A model generated the notes under the pieces. The model did not search any database. It was given only the letters and a program-made list of their open reading frames with translations, and was not told where the DNA came from. Both the position numbers and the translations under genes were made by a program. Positions 11,171 through 24,100 of a stretch of 64,000 nucleotides of DNA are shown piece by piece; position 1 is the stretch's first letter; each line of letters starts with the position of its first letter. The stretch is taken from the NCBI GenBank assembly GCA_963971425.1, contig OZ020520.1, positions 28,551,535 through 28,615,534 of the forward strand, in the 5' to 3' direction. The DNA comes from Bryoerythrophyllum caledonicum (Eukaryota > Streptophyta > Bryopsida > Pottiales > Pottiaceae).

Positions 11171-13355
11171 AAGAGATGCCGCAGCTGCAATTCATCTCAG
11201 AAGAAGCGGACAGTGTTACAGCAATTGACTTGTCCATTTCTTCTCAGAAGAGGCGGACAGTGCTGTCGCTACTTCACTGCTAGTACTAGTCTGCTACTAC
11301 TCCAGGCAACCTCCAAAGTTCAAACACAAGCCATGCATTAAGCATGCGCACATGGAGGTATTGCGGTTGTAGGAGGAGGAGGTAAAGTTGAAGTAAATAA
11401 TGTAAACTACAAAGTACAAACACTACAGAAACAAAAATTTCTAAAACAATAGAAGGATCTAGAACTGTCATGCACTGCAAAATAGAGTCATTGGTGAATA
11501 AGATTGAACAAAAATGCAACTACAAAAGCACTTCGTTGTGAACAACATAGCGCAATATTTCGTCATCTCTATATGCTACTCCTTTCAAGAGCACCAAAAC
11601 GTTTTTTGGGAGCTGTCGCACACAAAAATACATCATGTAAATGTCTTTGGAAAAAAATGTCCTTGCTTAGATAGATCCCACCTAGTAAAGTATTTGTCCT
11701 TGTGAGTTGTTGATAGTTATGGCATACGCAACGTGGATTTGAAACGGTGTGCGACACACTATATAAAGAAGTCAGAAGCTCTGAGTGTCCAAAGGAATTT
11801 GTGGTATGAATGCCACGTGGCATGTACAATCACTTGTGTGGACTTCCTCCTTAAACACTTCAGGTGAGCAACTGCAGACAATGAATCTAATGCTAATATT
11901 GCATAGTCCTTTTTATGGTTCTAAATTGCATAGAAGCATCACTAAAATACCAACTTTAAGCGCAAGCTAATGCGATGGCCATCCATTGACTTTAAGCCTA
12001 TTCAAGAACTTGGATGGGATCACATTGGCTGCTTGGCACCCTCTTCATTGTCCACCTTGTCAGAACTTTAAAAAGTTTGACTTCCTCCATGCACCATGTC
12101 GAGCACCAGAGCCTTGGTTATTGCTACATCTTTGCAAGAATAGCGCAGCTTTTGTAAAAGTTCCTTCCACCGTGCTAGTCGCAATTTTGAGGTAATAGCG
12201 ACAATTAGTACTTTCATCGTCTCTTAAACCAATAGCGTATCAGATGGACAAAAATTATAATCTTCCTAAACAATGTCCAGTTTGTCTCCTCCAAGTGCAA
12301 AAGCCAATCCAAAAACGTTTGGTTCCCCAAGTCTGCAAGTGTAGTAAAGGTTGCAGTAGCATGTATATTTTGACATAAGGAATATACTTTGACGTGGTCC
12401 CATAGGCAAGACTCCTTGATTGATGCTACAACAATGTCTATATGCAAGCCCTTTGGAACAACAAGCAAAACCTAACTAAAATCCACACATCACAAGAGTG
12501 ATTCCTCCCAAATCCACACATCCTGCCCAGTTATTTTGCGGAGCAAACGGGTGGCAACTTCAAAAGCAAGTTTATTGACCATCGGCACCTCATCCTACAA
12601 AATGAGCTTTGAATGGCATATCTATTTCCGCCAAGTGACTTTGTTTACTAATGTTGCACACAAAAGTCATGAGTCTAGCCCAAACAACCCAAGACCACTA
12701 CCCTAGCCTGCTTTTGTACGAGATGAGCCCCTAATCTGGCAAATCTAGAATTTTAAACCTTGTATGAGCCGTCTTCCATTAGTGTAGCAACAATGCAACA
12801 ATTCATAATACAGCAATAATTAACGCAATCTAATTTCATGCATGCATGGACTTCAAGATGAGGTTCTTCAAGTACGTCTTCCTTGTATCTCATGGTCCAC
12901 CAACAAATAAGGACTTCGGTCCCTTATGGAGCCAGAGTGAGTAAAGTGATTGTTAATTCCACCACTAAATCCATGTCCACCAGATATAGGTTTATTAGTT
13001 TGGAACTACTCCCTTGTTGAGGGTAGACACTATGTAACTAGTAACTAAGAACCAAGGCCAACAACAGCCTCTAGGCTCAATGAGTCAAATCCAAGAGATG
13101 ATCTATAAAGGTAAAATGTGTGTTTTTGGGAAGTATTAAGGGGTATCATGTAACTATGGGAGAGGTTGGTTATTTTCAAGTTTTCATTTGTGTAGAAGTA
13201 TGGACATTGAGTTAGATAGCGATGATATTGATTTTTGTGAATGTCTTTTTAATTGGATTAACGAGGATATTGAATGTTTTTTTTAGATTTTTTATATAGG
13301 GGATAAAGGTAGTACATCTAGCTCTAGCCGCACTGACAATAAGAGGGTTAACTTT
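11171..13355. other. AT-rich intergenic, possible transposon debris
   Basis: No gene I can name. An 84-codon minus-strand frame at 12214-12468 has Trp/Leu/Cys spacing loosely like non-LTR retrotransposon C-termini, but nothing decisive. The stretch lies next to the LINE remnant and may be part of the same old insertion. Confidence 0.3.
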
Positions 13356-14290
13356 TCATCCAAAAGCTGCAACGTCATTAATAAGTGGTTGGTATTTATT
13401 AATTTTGTTTTTGATTGCTTTTGGGAAAAATCTGTCAATACAATATTTGAATTTAACAAATTGGATAGTAAGGTTTGTATTTATATGGTCTAGTGGAAGG
13501 TCTTTATATGGTAGTCGTTTGACACATAGTATATCTCGTTTAAATCTAGCATTGCAATGACATCTTTGAGTTTCACATGTGCATGGAAGTAGCAAAAGAA
13601 GGACGGTGTTTTCTTCTAGGTTGTTGTTGAAGTTTCTAGTGTTCATAAGTATAAAGTACTTAGATTTGTTTGAGGATACAATTAGTTTCTGGATTTTCCA
13701 TACCGCTATATTATGCCTTTTAACAATTAGGGAGTGTATGTGATAATGATGGTTTTGGCATTTGAGGAGTATGCGTAGCCATGTGTCGAGGTCCATAGAG
13801 GTGCATATTGGGCATGTTATGGATGGAGATTGTTCTATTCCAAAGAAGAGCTGTTTGCCGGCATTTCCGATATATTGTCCAGTATGTAATTTGATAAAGC
13901 ACGTTTTTTGTGAATTTGTAATTGTGGGATTTTTCCAAAAGTTTGTAGAGAATTCATTGTCAATGTTGTTGTTACCGGTCTATTTGTCTTTCCAAAATTA
14001 AATTGAGGTTGCTAATTAGATTTTTTTTTGAGATATTTGTCAAGAAATTTGATGGGGCCTTTGTTTGGGGTGTCTTCCATATAGGACCAGCTTTCTCTTT
14101 GGAAGTAGTATGGGGTAGCGTGGGCATGTTCATGCAGGTGTTTGTCATTTCTATGGGATTTGCCTAGTGCTTCTTTAGCTAATTTATTTGCTTGTTTGTT
14201 CCCTTTTATATCGACATGTGCTTTAATTATATGGAGGGTTGTGATTTGGGTATGATTCTGTAGCATTTGAACCATAGATACTAGTATGGC
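13356..14290 (-). mobile_element. LINE (non-LTR retrotransposon) 3' remnant
   Basis: Read on the minus strand, 14275 to about 14012 encodes an RNase H C-terminal piece: His-Ile-Ile-Lys-Ala-His-Val-Asp-Ile-Lys-Gly-Asn then KQANKLAKEA, matching the family pattern H-x-GxxGNExADxLAK. About 200-300 bases further, 13830-13740 encodes a CPxC ... TWLRILLKCQNHH zinc-knuckle typical of LINE C-termini (zf-RVT type). The next ~120 codons to 13356 keep a CTCETQRCHCNARF tract. The pieces are in different frames, so the copy is dead. Reverse transcriptase is not visible upstream; the minus frame at 15023-14667 may be further debris. Confidence 0.6.
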
Positions 14291-16464
14291 TTGGTTGGGT
14301 GGCTATTGTGGAGGGTAGGGTGTGTTATTTGTGTGTTTAATATATATTAGACGTTTATACAATTTGTAAAGATGTGTGCAGCTTCATTAGCTTATTGCGT
14401 AGCAATAATTTGGACAGTTCTATGGAGAGCGATCATTTTTGCTCTGAGGATATTTTTAAGTTCATGTAGTATTTGGATATTTTTATTCATTTGGTGGAGT
14501 TATATATACCATATGTGGCTTTTTCTCTGTGCCAATGTCCCAAGTTAGCTTTTGTTGGTTCTTTGAAGGAGCCCTCTGTATAGTTACCATATGCAGGGGA
14601 AATTTTTAAGAGTATATGGTTACAATATGTGAGAAAGGAGGGTCGGTTTGTGTTGTGTTTTCATATCTAATTCAGGACCATTTTTTGTTGTAATTTACTA
14701 GGGTTTGGGAGGGTGGGTCCATCACCAGAATAAATCTTATTGGAGATGTCAAGCATGCTAGATTCCATGGCTCTTTTGTAAATGTTTACATGCTTGTTGT
14801 TCAAGGTTTCAAGTTGTTGTTCAACCACTTCCCCCCAATTTTGGAGCATCGGTATTGAGTTGCTCCAAAGTAAGTTAATTTGCAAAGTTTTCCTTCCAAA
14901 GGAAATGGAGGTGTGGCAACCGGAATCATCCAGCGACTTCTCAAATTTTGGAAGCAATTGAACAAACTCGTTCAATGAAAGACTATAAATCCGTTGCTCT
15001 GGTAGTTGCTCTACTCCACCCAACTATAATTGATGTCTGCAATCGTTTGATAAACTTTCACGGAACACCCTAAATTGCATGAATGTTCAAATGGATAATT
15101 TTAGAAAATAAAATGCTAAAAAAAATTAGAATTTTTGGTAGAAATTGTTAATCTTAGTCTTGATTTGTTTAAGTACTAACATTTCAATATTTTAGTATTT
15201 AATTATCAATGTACTCTACATCATAATCTCTTTTAGTAAAATCATAGATAAGCTTGGCATGATGGCATCAAGCTTAGTTATTTTTTTTGAAATATTTTAT
15301 ACTTAAACTTAAGTATATACCTAGGCAATACGCATATATAACGGGTGCATAAAATAAATATTGGGTATCTAAAATAAATAATGGGCATATGTTTACTTCA
15401 CTAGGAATTGCCCTTGGCCTATTGAAGACTGCAGGGATTTAGTAGTGAATATTCATTGATTTTATTATGGTCTACATGACTTCACCACATTGTAACCTTC
15501 CTGCCATTAAATGTAATTACAATCATTTCTTCCACTACTTTATTGCCCCCTTGTCCCCAACGGGTAATGTAAGTTTATGTAAGGTAAGTCAAATTATTAA
15601 AGTAAAAATAAAGTCCCCATCCTCCTCCTCGGAAATATCTCCCAGTCATCTCCATGTTAGATATGGATATCACCATGGTATCGATGATATCCGTTAGCGC
15701 GCTTATCTAATCTATATAATAAAAGAGCAAGGTCAATAACCGGACCAAAACCTAGGCATCCCAAGATGCACCTCGTGGCGATATACTTTATATACATAGG
15801 AAATCCGGGTATCCAAATAATGGACATATGTTTACATTATTGAGGTTATCATTGACTCGTTGAGGACAACGGGGGTCCACTAGAATTAAATTAGTTGACC
15901 CCCCATTGTCCCCAATGGGCCAAGGACAATTGCCAATAAAATAAATGTATATTTGTTGTTTACTTTAGATATCCAGATTGCTTAGGTATATAAAATAAAA
16001 GTATCAAAGCACATGCCACTCAAGAATAATATAAAAGTAAAATGAAATATAATAAAAGGAATCCTACATGTTGTCGCATTCTATGGCGTGATGCCTAGGT
16101 GATACCCATAGGCCTTTTATAGTTCCTAGCTATTGCCATTTGTCAAGGAAGGCCAATATGGGTAGGTTGGATATTGTTATGTGGCACAACAAATTGTTTG
16201 GGTACCAACAGGATATTGGCTCTTCCTCTTTTAATATATTGTAGTAGATAAGTTTTATACCTTTGATAAGTTATTATGCCACTAACTTATAACCCCATAT
16301 AACTATAACCTTAACCTTAGCTAACTTACAGCCACTGCTATTGGCGTGACCACTGCTCCAACCTCCTCACTAGCTTCCATATCAACCTCGTTGCACCTCT
16401 AACAGAGTAGGTGGATGGAAGTACAATATGTAAGACTAAAAACTAACGCTACCACAATCATGTC

Positions 16465-16580
16465 AAGCATCCACATTACAAGTGATTAAGCATCCACGTT
16501 ACAAGTGATTAAGCATCCACGTAACAAGTGATTAAGCATCCACGTAACAAGTGATTAAGCATTCACGTAACAAGTGATTA
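16465..16580. repeat. 23-bp tandem repeat, five copies
   Basis: Units start at 16465, 16488, 16511, 16534 and 16557, each close to AAGCATCCACGTAACAAGTG plus ATT. Copies differ by one to three bases. Confidence 0.9.
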
Positions 16581-16775
16581 GTGAGCGCCTAAGTAAGTTG
16601 GGTGTACGGAAATCTTGCTGTGGCAGCATCTCTGCAAGCACCGTGGAAGATGGAGCAAAGGAGAGAGGTAGCATCCGAAAGCTCAATATCTACCCAACCT
16701 CACGGTCAGAGGAAGAGTATATTGCAAAGGTCCATGTCATATGAGAGACCGACTTACACATAGCATTCAAGCGCT

Positions 16776-16843
16776 ATGAACCTTGATTAGTTCACACATG
16801 ATCTTAGCCATGAACCTTGATTAGTTCACACATGATCTTAGCC
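16776..16843. repeat. 34-bp perfect tandem duplication
   Basis: ATGAACCTTGATTAGTTCAC... at 16776-16809 is repeated without change at 16810-16843. Its perfection suggests a recent slip or duplication. Confidence 0.9.
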
Positions 16844-17900
16844 TAACAGGAAGCTACTCTTACACAATCAGGCTAAAATTACCAAGCCCTCTACTAACTC
16901 TTAACCTCTACTAAGAACTTACCACCTCCATCCACAAACACCATATTTGGCTATTATGGGAGGATGTAGTGTAGGGATATATTTTTTTTATAAATTTTCT
17001 ATCTCTGTATATTTTTTAGCTCTTAGGTTTAAAAGCCATATGATTTTTTACTTCATACCTTACCATACTTTTACCTCATACTTTGCAGACGCTGTCTAAC
17101 AATCGCACATGGAAACAACCTCCATGTTCCTTCCGTTTCTTCAATCAATTGTTTTTAGCACATATTATCTCAAGTCGAGTGCAACATTTGTTTGTAAATT
17201 CGTTAACAGGTCCCAAAATGGTAGATTACGTATGGCAAGATTACACCATTGGCTCCCTTGATCAGTAAAATTCGCCTCGCCCGTACAATCGCAACTCACA
17301 TCCAATCAACGGAGAACTCGTATTTATTCAAAATTGATGACAGACTGGGATTCCAACCTACCAATATCAAGGGTCGAGCACTATGGAAGATCAGGCCTTC
17401 GATTAAGAGCGTCAACACTCACGAGTGCATATTCTTAATTCATCTCGTCGAAAGTAAAGCACAGCAGCACCTAAAGAGGAGTGTGAAAGGTTAAAAACCC
17501 ACATCAAGAACCTCTCTCGACCGACTTAACAAAAGACGAGATTTGATGAAATTCTGTGAGGCACTTCATTTAAGTAAAAAAGTCTACTACTTCCCGACAG
17601 AGCCTCAGAAAAACGAAACACTGAATCCTGCATACTACATACCCTGCGAGAGCTGTCGATGAAATACTCAAACGGTCCAGGGTAAAGATTCTTGTACTAC
17701 TAAAAACTAACATAGTGCCGATGCCTGGACCTGCACACACAGCAACAACCGCTGCCATCAAAGCTGTTCAATAGACCGCCCCTCCATAGCCCTGCACCGT
17801 TCCCTGTCTGTCCGATACTCATCCTCAACATGAAGAACGCCACTGTTTGCTTGCACCTGCTGGCTGTAGATCACGTTCACCTGTTCAGTCCAAAGGGCAT

Positions 17901-18316
17901 GTTAACTCTTAACCTCTGCGTCTAACCAGCAGAACTGGGATCCCTGCAACCTGCAGGTACACCTTGACACAACTGTGAGCTGGCTTACCATTTACTTTCA
18001 CAACCTGCACTCCTAAGATACTCTGCACACTGTGCATCAGACGAAAAAAGACATGTTCACCAGAAGTATGATGCTCCCCTGACTGCTCACAATTCAAAGA
18101 GTTCATATCAATAGCAGCTAGACTGCTGCTGCACTGCAGCACTGTTGAACATTGCACTTATACCTGAGACCTGCGCACAAGCTCAGGTTCTTGTCAGTAA
18201 ACCGACAGAGAATGCAGAGACCAGTATGCCCTTGGATTTACGATCTGTGAGCCTGTGCACGACCTAGATCAAATGACAAGAGCGTGTGATGCAACACAAA
18301 CCAGAGATAGTGTGCT
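17901..18316. other. Probable 3' UTR and downstream flank of U2AF35
   Basis: Lies immediately downstream of the U2AF35 stop on its strand. It has no coding features beyond short frames, and probably holds the 3' UTR and poly(A) region. Confidence 0.4.
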
Positions 18317-19842
18317 TCATTCGTTATCATAAGCTGCTGTCTCTCTTCGAGGCGGGGATCCAGCATCTCTTCGTGGGGGAGAACCAGTAGGAACATTTTC
18401 GGCAGCCTGCCTCTCCTCACGTTCCCGATTCCATTGCTCGATCTTAGCTCGCCTCTCTGCAGAACCTTCACGGCCCCCAGCAGGACTTCGACCTCTCCTA
18501 GGAGGAGTCCTACTTCTGCTCCTATCTCGCCTCCTGCCTCCATCCGAACGACCACCTCCTCCCCTACGATCGTCGTATCGTCGATCATCCCATTCCTCGT
18601 ATCGACGGCCGTATCCTCGGCCGCCGCCACGACCACGTCCACGTCTGGGTTCATAGAAATCCCTGCACATCATCGTTAAAAGGGTTAGGGCTCTCAAACA
18701 ATACAAATGTTAACAATTGCACTTACAGCATGGCGGCCAAATCAACTACCCTAACCAGGAGATATGGGTCTATTGTAACTAACCTGTCTCCGTAACGGCG
18801 AGGGCTTGGTGGACCACGAGCTTCCCCACGACCATATGGTGAGTGACTACGACTCCTGCTGCGCCTGCGGTAGTTTCCAAACAGCTTCCGTCGAAGCTCC
18901 CTTGATATTTTCTTCAGATGCATAAAATTACAATAGCCTCCTCTGTTGCATGTGTTCTCTTCATACTGACGGCATGTGGCTTCCCGGAAATCAGTCACAG
19001 GAGAGAAATCCAAGATGATGGGTCGCCCTGCGTAAAATCGGCCACTTAGTGCATTCAGCGCCGCAGCAGCGTGCTCTTCCTCCCGAAACTTTACGTAGAC
19101 GTTTCCGATCTGAAAAAACGGATAAGGCGTTGAGAATAGGCAACAATCACACAAAAAATAACAATACTCAGCATGTGAAGGAAAGAATGCTAGAACTACA
19201 CAAAATGGCATGTGAGGAAAAGAATGCCAGAACTACACAAAACGGCCTAAACGATATGACCATCAACGCGTCAAATGATACAAAGTTCAGGGGTTTCAAA
19301 GACTTCAACACTAAGTACCATGTGGTCTGCAAGGTTGTCGCAAACGTTGAGATTCTCAATTTCTCCATACTTGCTGAGCTCCTCAAAAATGTCTTCGTAG
19401 AAATCCTGCAACAGGCACAAAAATAGTAAGGACACATCCCGAAATGCATGCCAAAAAATAGAAGCAAAGATATGAATCACCTACTCGGTGCAGAAATGCA
19501 CGACCATCTATCAACAACTAGAAAACACAAGCCAAAACCATAGAATGCAGACCAATATGAACAACGTCTACCAAACTACGGAAAGCATCCACGAACCTCA
19601 AAGTGCTCCTGAAGTTTGCGAGGATCCGACTGCTGAATATTCCCGTGCTGATCCACGCCGCCGTGAAACCCCGCGTCAGGCGACTGATACATATTCGCCA
19701 GCAACAAAGTCTGACTCGCCGTCGGCCTGTTGTGAAGGCGCGAGCAGCGGTCGCCATGACGGCACACGCCAATCTTGAAGTAAAACGGACAGTTAACGCG
19801 GTCCTTCTCCGTGCCGAAGATGGAAGCAAGATGCTCCGCCAT
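18317..19842 (-). CDS. U2AF35: U2AF35, small subunit of U2 snRNP auxiliary factor
   Basis: Four exons on the minus strand: 19842-19597, 19405-19319, 19109-18784 and 18662-18317. All introns are GT-AG, phases agree, and the total is 334 codons. Residues 1-40 hold the first CCCH zinc finger (C18-x8-C27-x5-C33-x3-H37). The U2AF-homology (RRM-like) domain follows, split by two introns. The second CCCH finger is C157-x7-C165-x5-C171-x3-H175, in a tract reading [15 protein letters not shown]. From about residue 185 the tail is Arg/Ser- and Arg/Gly-rich, with [17 protein letters not shown]. Known role: with U2AF65 it binds the AG of 3' splice sites during spliceosome assembly in the nucleus. The ATG is fixed by the conserved [18 protein letters not shown] start. 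The gene looks intact and functional. Confidence 0.95.
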
Positions 19843-19858
19843 GGTGGCGGGAACTCGC

Positions 19859-19867
19859 AAACCCTAA
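19859..19867. promoter_or_regulatory. Telo-box upstream of U2AF35
   Basis: AAACCCTAA lies 17-25 bases 5' of the U2AF35 ATG. Such telo-boxes (AAACCCTA) are common near transcription starts of plant genes for translation and RNA-processing proteins. Position and sequence fit; function is inferred. Confidence 0.55.
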
Positions 19868-20604
19868 ACACCACAAAGTGGAAACAGAGAACGCCGAAAC
19901 TCTCGAACAAAGCCAACGAAACTGCAGGGAGAGGAATGCGAGGGAGCGGCCCTCGGAGGTGGAGCGCGAGGGCGGCAAGAGTGCGCAACCCGCCTGGCCG
20001 GCGCAGTAGAGGCAGCAAGAGAAGCGAGACGGAAAGAAAACCTCGGAGCTGCGCAAGTGATATGGAAGCACCCCGTCTCTCAGACTTGCTCGTCGCCTCG
20101 GTGCCGTTGGATCTACGAAGTAGCACGGAGGGCTGCGATGAAGCAATTTCGGGGATCCAGGAGGTTCGGGGACGTGGGGGTGTTGGACTGGGAGGTTCGT
20201 GAAGCTTCGGGTATTGAGTAAAGAGGTTCGGAAACGAGAGTTTGAGGAACTGGTTCTTCGGATCGGGGAGGTCCGGGCATTGGGAGGTTGGAAAAGTGGG
20301 AGGTCGGGAGACGGGGAGGCTGGGGAACTTCGGGGAACGTTGCGAGGTGGGTTTCTTATTTAGTTGTAGGAGAAAATACTAAGGTTTTGCAAATCTTTCT
20401 CCCTAATAGAATTTTTTTTTTAAAATTCCTCTTTAAAAAAAAAAAGGCACAGTGAGATTTCAATGTGGAATGAAATAGGGCATGAAGGATCATGATGCTC
20501 CGTTTTTCAGCACCATTGAATTGCATGGCAAACAATGCTCATTGGCCCTAACCAATGCAAGCTAGAGCTTTCTTATAACACCCTAAGTTTAAAAAGGGTT
20601 GGAC

Positions 20605-20852
20605 TGTTGAGATAGCACGAGATTCCTCTAGCTACTCCAGGGTTCGTCATTTATTAGTCAGTAGTTAAGAGCCTAACTACCTCACCTACCACCAATACAC
20701 TCATTAACCAACCACTCACCAAGGTGGTTAGAGATGTAATCAATGGTTACCACACACCACGTGGTAACCCTGGGTATATAAACCTGGCCTAACCAAACCA
20801 GAACCATCTCTCGTGCATTAGACTTCGTCATGCTCAAGTCTCTACCTTAACA
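20605..20852 (+). repeat. Copia 5' LTR
   Basis: 248 bp, TGTTGA...TTAACA, with a TATA-like GGGTATATAAACC at about 20773-20785 as expected for the U3/R promoter. It is followed by CGTTATCAAAACG, where the primer-binding site should be. The exact tRNA match is unclear to me. Confidence 0.92.
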
Positions 20853-21110
20853 CGTTATCAAAACGTTTCTGCTCGATACCTTGATTTTTTTTCTTACATT
20901 GTTAATTCATTTTTTTCTTTTCTTTTACTGTGATTTTTTTTTGGTGTCCACAGTCTTTCTCATCCGTAGCTTAGACCTTGCGCAGTTTTGACTCACATAT
21001 ATACACCTTCGGGTAGAGGTCAGACTTGTGCTTACGGGTATTAGGGGAAGGGTGTCGGATACAAATCAAGGCAACCAGCTAGAATTATATAAAAAAAAAA
21101 GATCACAGTC

Positions 21111-24100
21111 ATGGCGACACACGCACGCACACGGGACACCCGCATACAGCCGCTCTTCTTCGATCCTTTTTAACCGGACGGGTCGAGCTACCTCGGCTGG
21201 AATGTCGACATGAGGACGTACCTCTACATGGAAGAACTGGACGCTACGTTGGAGACAAAGCCTGAAAAGGAGATCCCATCACCGTACAGGTGGCCAACCT
21301 TAGTGATACTGCGAAGACACCTCGATGCATCTTTACGTCAACAGTACATCCGGGTGGAAGACCCGCCGGAACTGTGGACAGCAATAGAGGCGCGCTTCAA
21401 ATATGAGGAGACCATCTTCTTGCCACAAGCACGCAACGATTGGATCAATCTCAGAGTCCTCGATTTCCCGAACTTTCTCGCCTTCAACTCGGAACTCCAT
21501 CGGATCGTGGCGCAACTCAGGCTATGCGGCGACACCATCACCGACATTGACATGATAGATAAGACGCTCTCAACCTTCCCACCAGCTTGTGCAATTCTAG
21601 CGCAGCAGTACCGCAATATGAAGTTCACCCAACATTCAGAGCTTATGTCTTATCTTCTCCTCGCGGAAAAGCAGCAGTAGATGTTATTGAAGAATGCCGA
21701 AGCACGCCCCGCCAAGGAGATACACACGACCGAGATGAAGGAAGGGAAGCAGTCGAACTCTACGCCACCTCCGCCACCAAAATCAGGCAATCCCAATAGG
21801 GAAACTCACGCTTCGGAGGCACCAGGGAGGAAGAGCAAGGGAGACTGGCGCCCAAAACATGAATGGAATCATTCAAACCGAAACCCCGGGTACAAACCTA
21901 GACCCGACAAGTCGTCTAGCTCGTCACAGTGATCGGGCAAGGTATTGAAGGGATCATGTCATAAGTGCGGTTGTCAAGGGTACTTTGTCAAGAAGTGTAG
22001 AGCGTCTCAGTACATAGTTGACATGTATCGAGAGCTGAAGTCACAAAGAGATGGAAAAAGGGAAACACATACCCTTGATGCCCCCTCTCTTATACTTCAT
22101 GGGTTGGATCCTGAAAAATATATGGTCCACTATGGGTCACCTGCAAGCAAAACGAGAATAGCTTTGCTTGATAGTGCGTCCACCCATACGATTCTCCAAG
22201 ACCAGGCATTCTTCGAGTTTGGAACTCGAAATGAGCCGTGGCAAACATGTGACATAGTCACGATAGCAGGCAAGCGGACTGTTAAGTTTCGCGAGGGCCG
22301 GACAAATATAGTCTTGCCTAGGGGAGCCCCCCTCACCTGTGAAAAGGCGATGTACGCCCCGGATGCCCCTCGGAGCTTGATCAGCTACCGAGACCTTAGG
22401 GCCAATCGTATCCACGTCTCCACTACGGTGGGGAATGATGAAGAGGTTCTGGAGCTCAGACGAGGGCAGAGACTCCTCGCCATCGTACATGCGGGAGACA
22501 ACGGCCTGTATGAGTTACCCTTAATGGGAACTATACCTAGCCCCGCCTGCAAAGGTGAGGAAGAGGGTGGCGAACAAGATTCCCCACGCCTACCCCTGGA
22601 GGGTGTCCAAATGTCATTTATGACCACGAGCGCTAAGGCAGATCTCTGGCATCGCCGGTTGGGACACCCTGGGACTAACATGATGAGGAAAATGGTTCCA
22701 ACACTCATTGGTCACGACCTATGTACAAGTGATGCTAAGTGGGTTGAGGAGTGCGCGGCGTGCATACAAGGCAAACTCATACGCCAACCGTCAAGATGGC
22801 GACTCCCGACCGAGATGCCACCTCCGCTACATCGCTTGCACGGCAACATATGCAGACCAATCACTCCCAAATCAGGTCAATTTTAGTATTTCTTTGTTCT
22901 TGTCGATGCTTCTGGACGACATGCTAAGGTGTCACTACTTACGACACGGAACATGGTGTTCCCGAAAACCCTAGCGATGCTTATCCGGTTTAGAAACCAC
23001 TTTCCCGATAACCACGTATGTTTCCTCCGCATGGATAATGCCATGGCATTCAAATCCCAGGCCTTTGAGGATTTCTGTGTCGCGTTAGGCATAGAATTGG
23101 CTTATTCGGCTCCTTATGAGCATTCCCAGAATGGATTAGCCGAAGCGTACATCAAGCAAGTTCAACTCATAGTTAGACCTCTCCTGATACATGCAAACTT
23201 AGCACCCAATTTTTGGGGACATGTTGTCCTTCACGCAACTGTTCTATTACGTCTCAGACCTACCCTGTTATTGACCCAGTCACCTCTAGAGATGGCTTCA
23301 GGTAGAACCCCCCACGTAGCACACCTCAGGACCTTCGGATGTGAGGTGTGGATCCCAGTACCTGAACCAAAGCAGAAAACAGTCACACCCCACCGGCAAC
23401 GAGGGACATACCTTAGGTATGATTCCCCGAGCGACATTAGGTACAAACTACCGCATAGTGACGACATACACAAAGCCCGATTTCAGAATTGTAGATTCGT
23501 AGAAAACAAATTCCCTAGCTCACAGTCCAAGGCGGATCACTTGAAATTAAATTTTAAAGCCATAGAGACACTTACCTTGAACCCTGATCCGCATACAACA
23601 TTAGCCGATTCCGAGGTGAGGAAGTTAATCAATCTTCAGAACCTGGCGGATAAAATCCCAGATGGATTTCATTCCGGCCCCCGTATCATTAGAAGTCCAG
23701 TTCCTAGATCGGAAAATCCTGCCCCTCCCAAGCCCGCTAAGAAAAGGAAACTAAACCCTACCCCTCGCCCCAGGGCACGTACGGTGCTACACACCAGCCT
23801 TACCTCTCACGACACACCATGGGATGATGTCGCAACGTTTCTATCTAGCCTAGCAACCATAGATACAGATCCAACCTTGTTAGTACAAGCTCAGAAAAGC
23901 ATTGACTGGCCCCATTGGAAAAAAGCCATAAATGCAGAGTATAACTCGCTTAGAAAACGCGGTGTATTTGGGCCGCTTGTGAATGACCTAATAGACAAAC
24001 CCATAGGCCACAAGTTGATTTTTACCCGCAAGAGAGACGAACAAGGGAATGTACTCAGATTTAAGGTTCGATTAGTTGCTCAGGGTTACACACAGAAACC

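Larger units (their letters stand above)
15024..17900. other. AT-rich intergenic with short repeats
   Basis: No protein gene is convincing. Contents: a possible Helitron 5' end at 15710-15730, two related blocks carrying TTGTCCCCAA / GGGCATATGTTTAC near 15360-15560 and 15820-15925, and two short tandem repeats (listed separately). The 81-codon plus frame at 17249-17494 has no recognisable features. Confidence 0.35.

Noticed and set aside
12214..12468. Minus-strand frame resembling a LINE C-terminus
   Set aside because: Only loose Trp/Leu/Cys spacing; no conserved motif could be placed.
16465..16580. CRISPR-like array
   Set aside because: Plant nuclear sequence; units are contiguous 23-bp repeats with no spacers.
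17249..17494. 81-codon plus-strand frame
   Set aside because: No domain, no codon signal, no neighbouring promoter; length is within chance.
19603..20202. 199-codon plus-strand frame over the U2AF35 start
   Set aside because: Antisense to exon 1 and the promoter of U2AF35; no features of its own.
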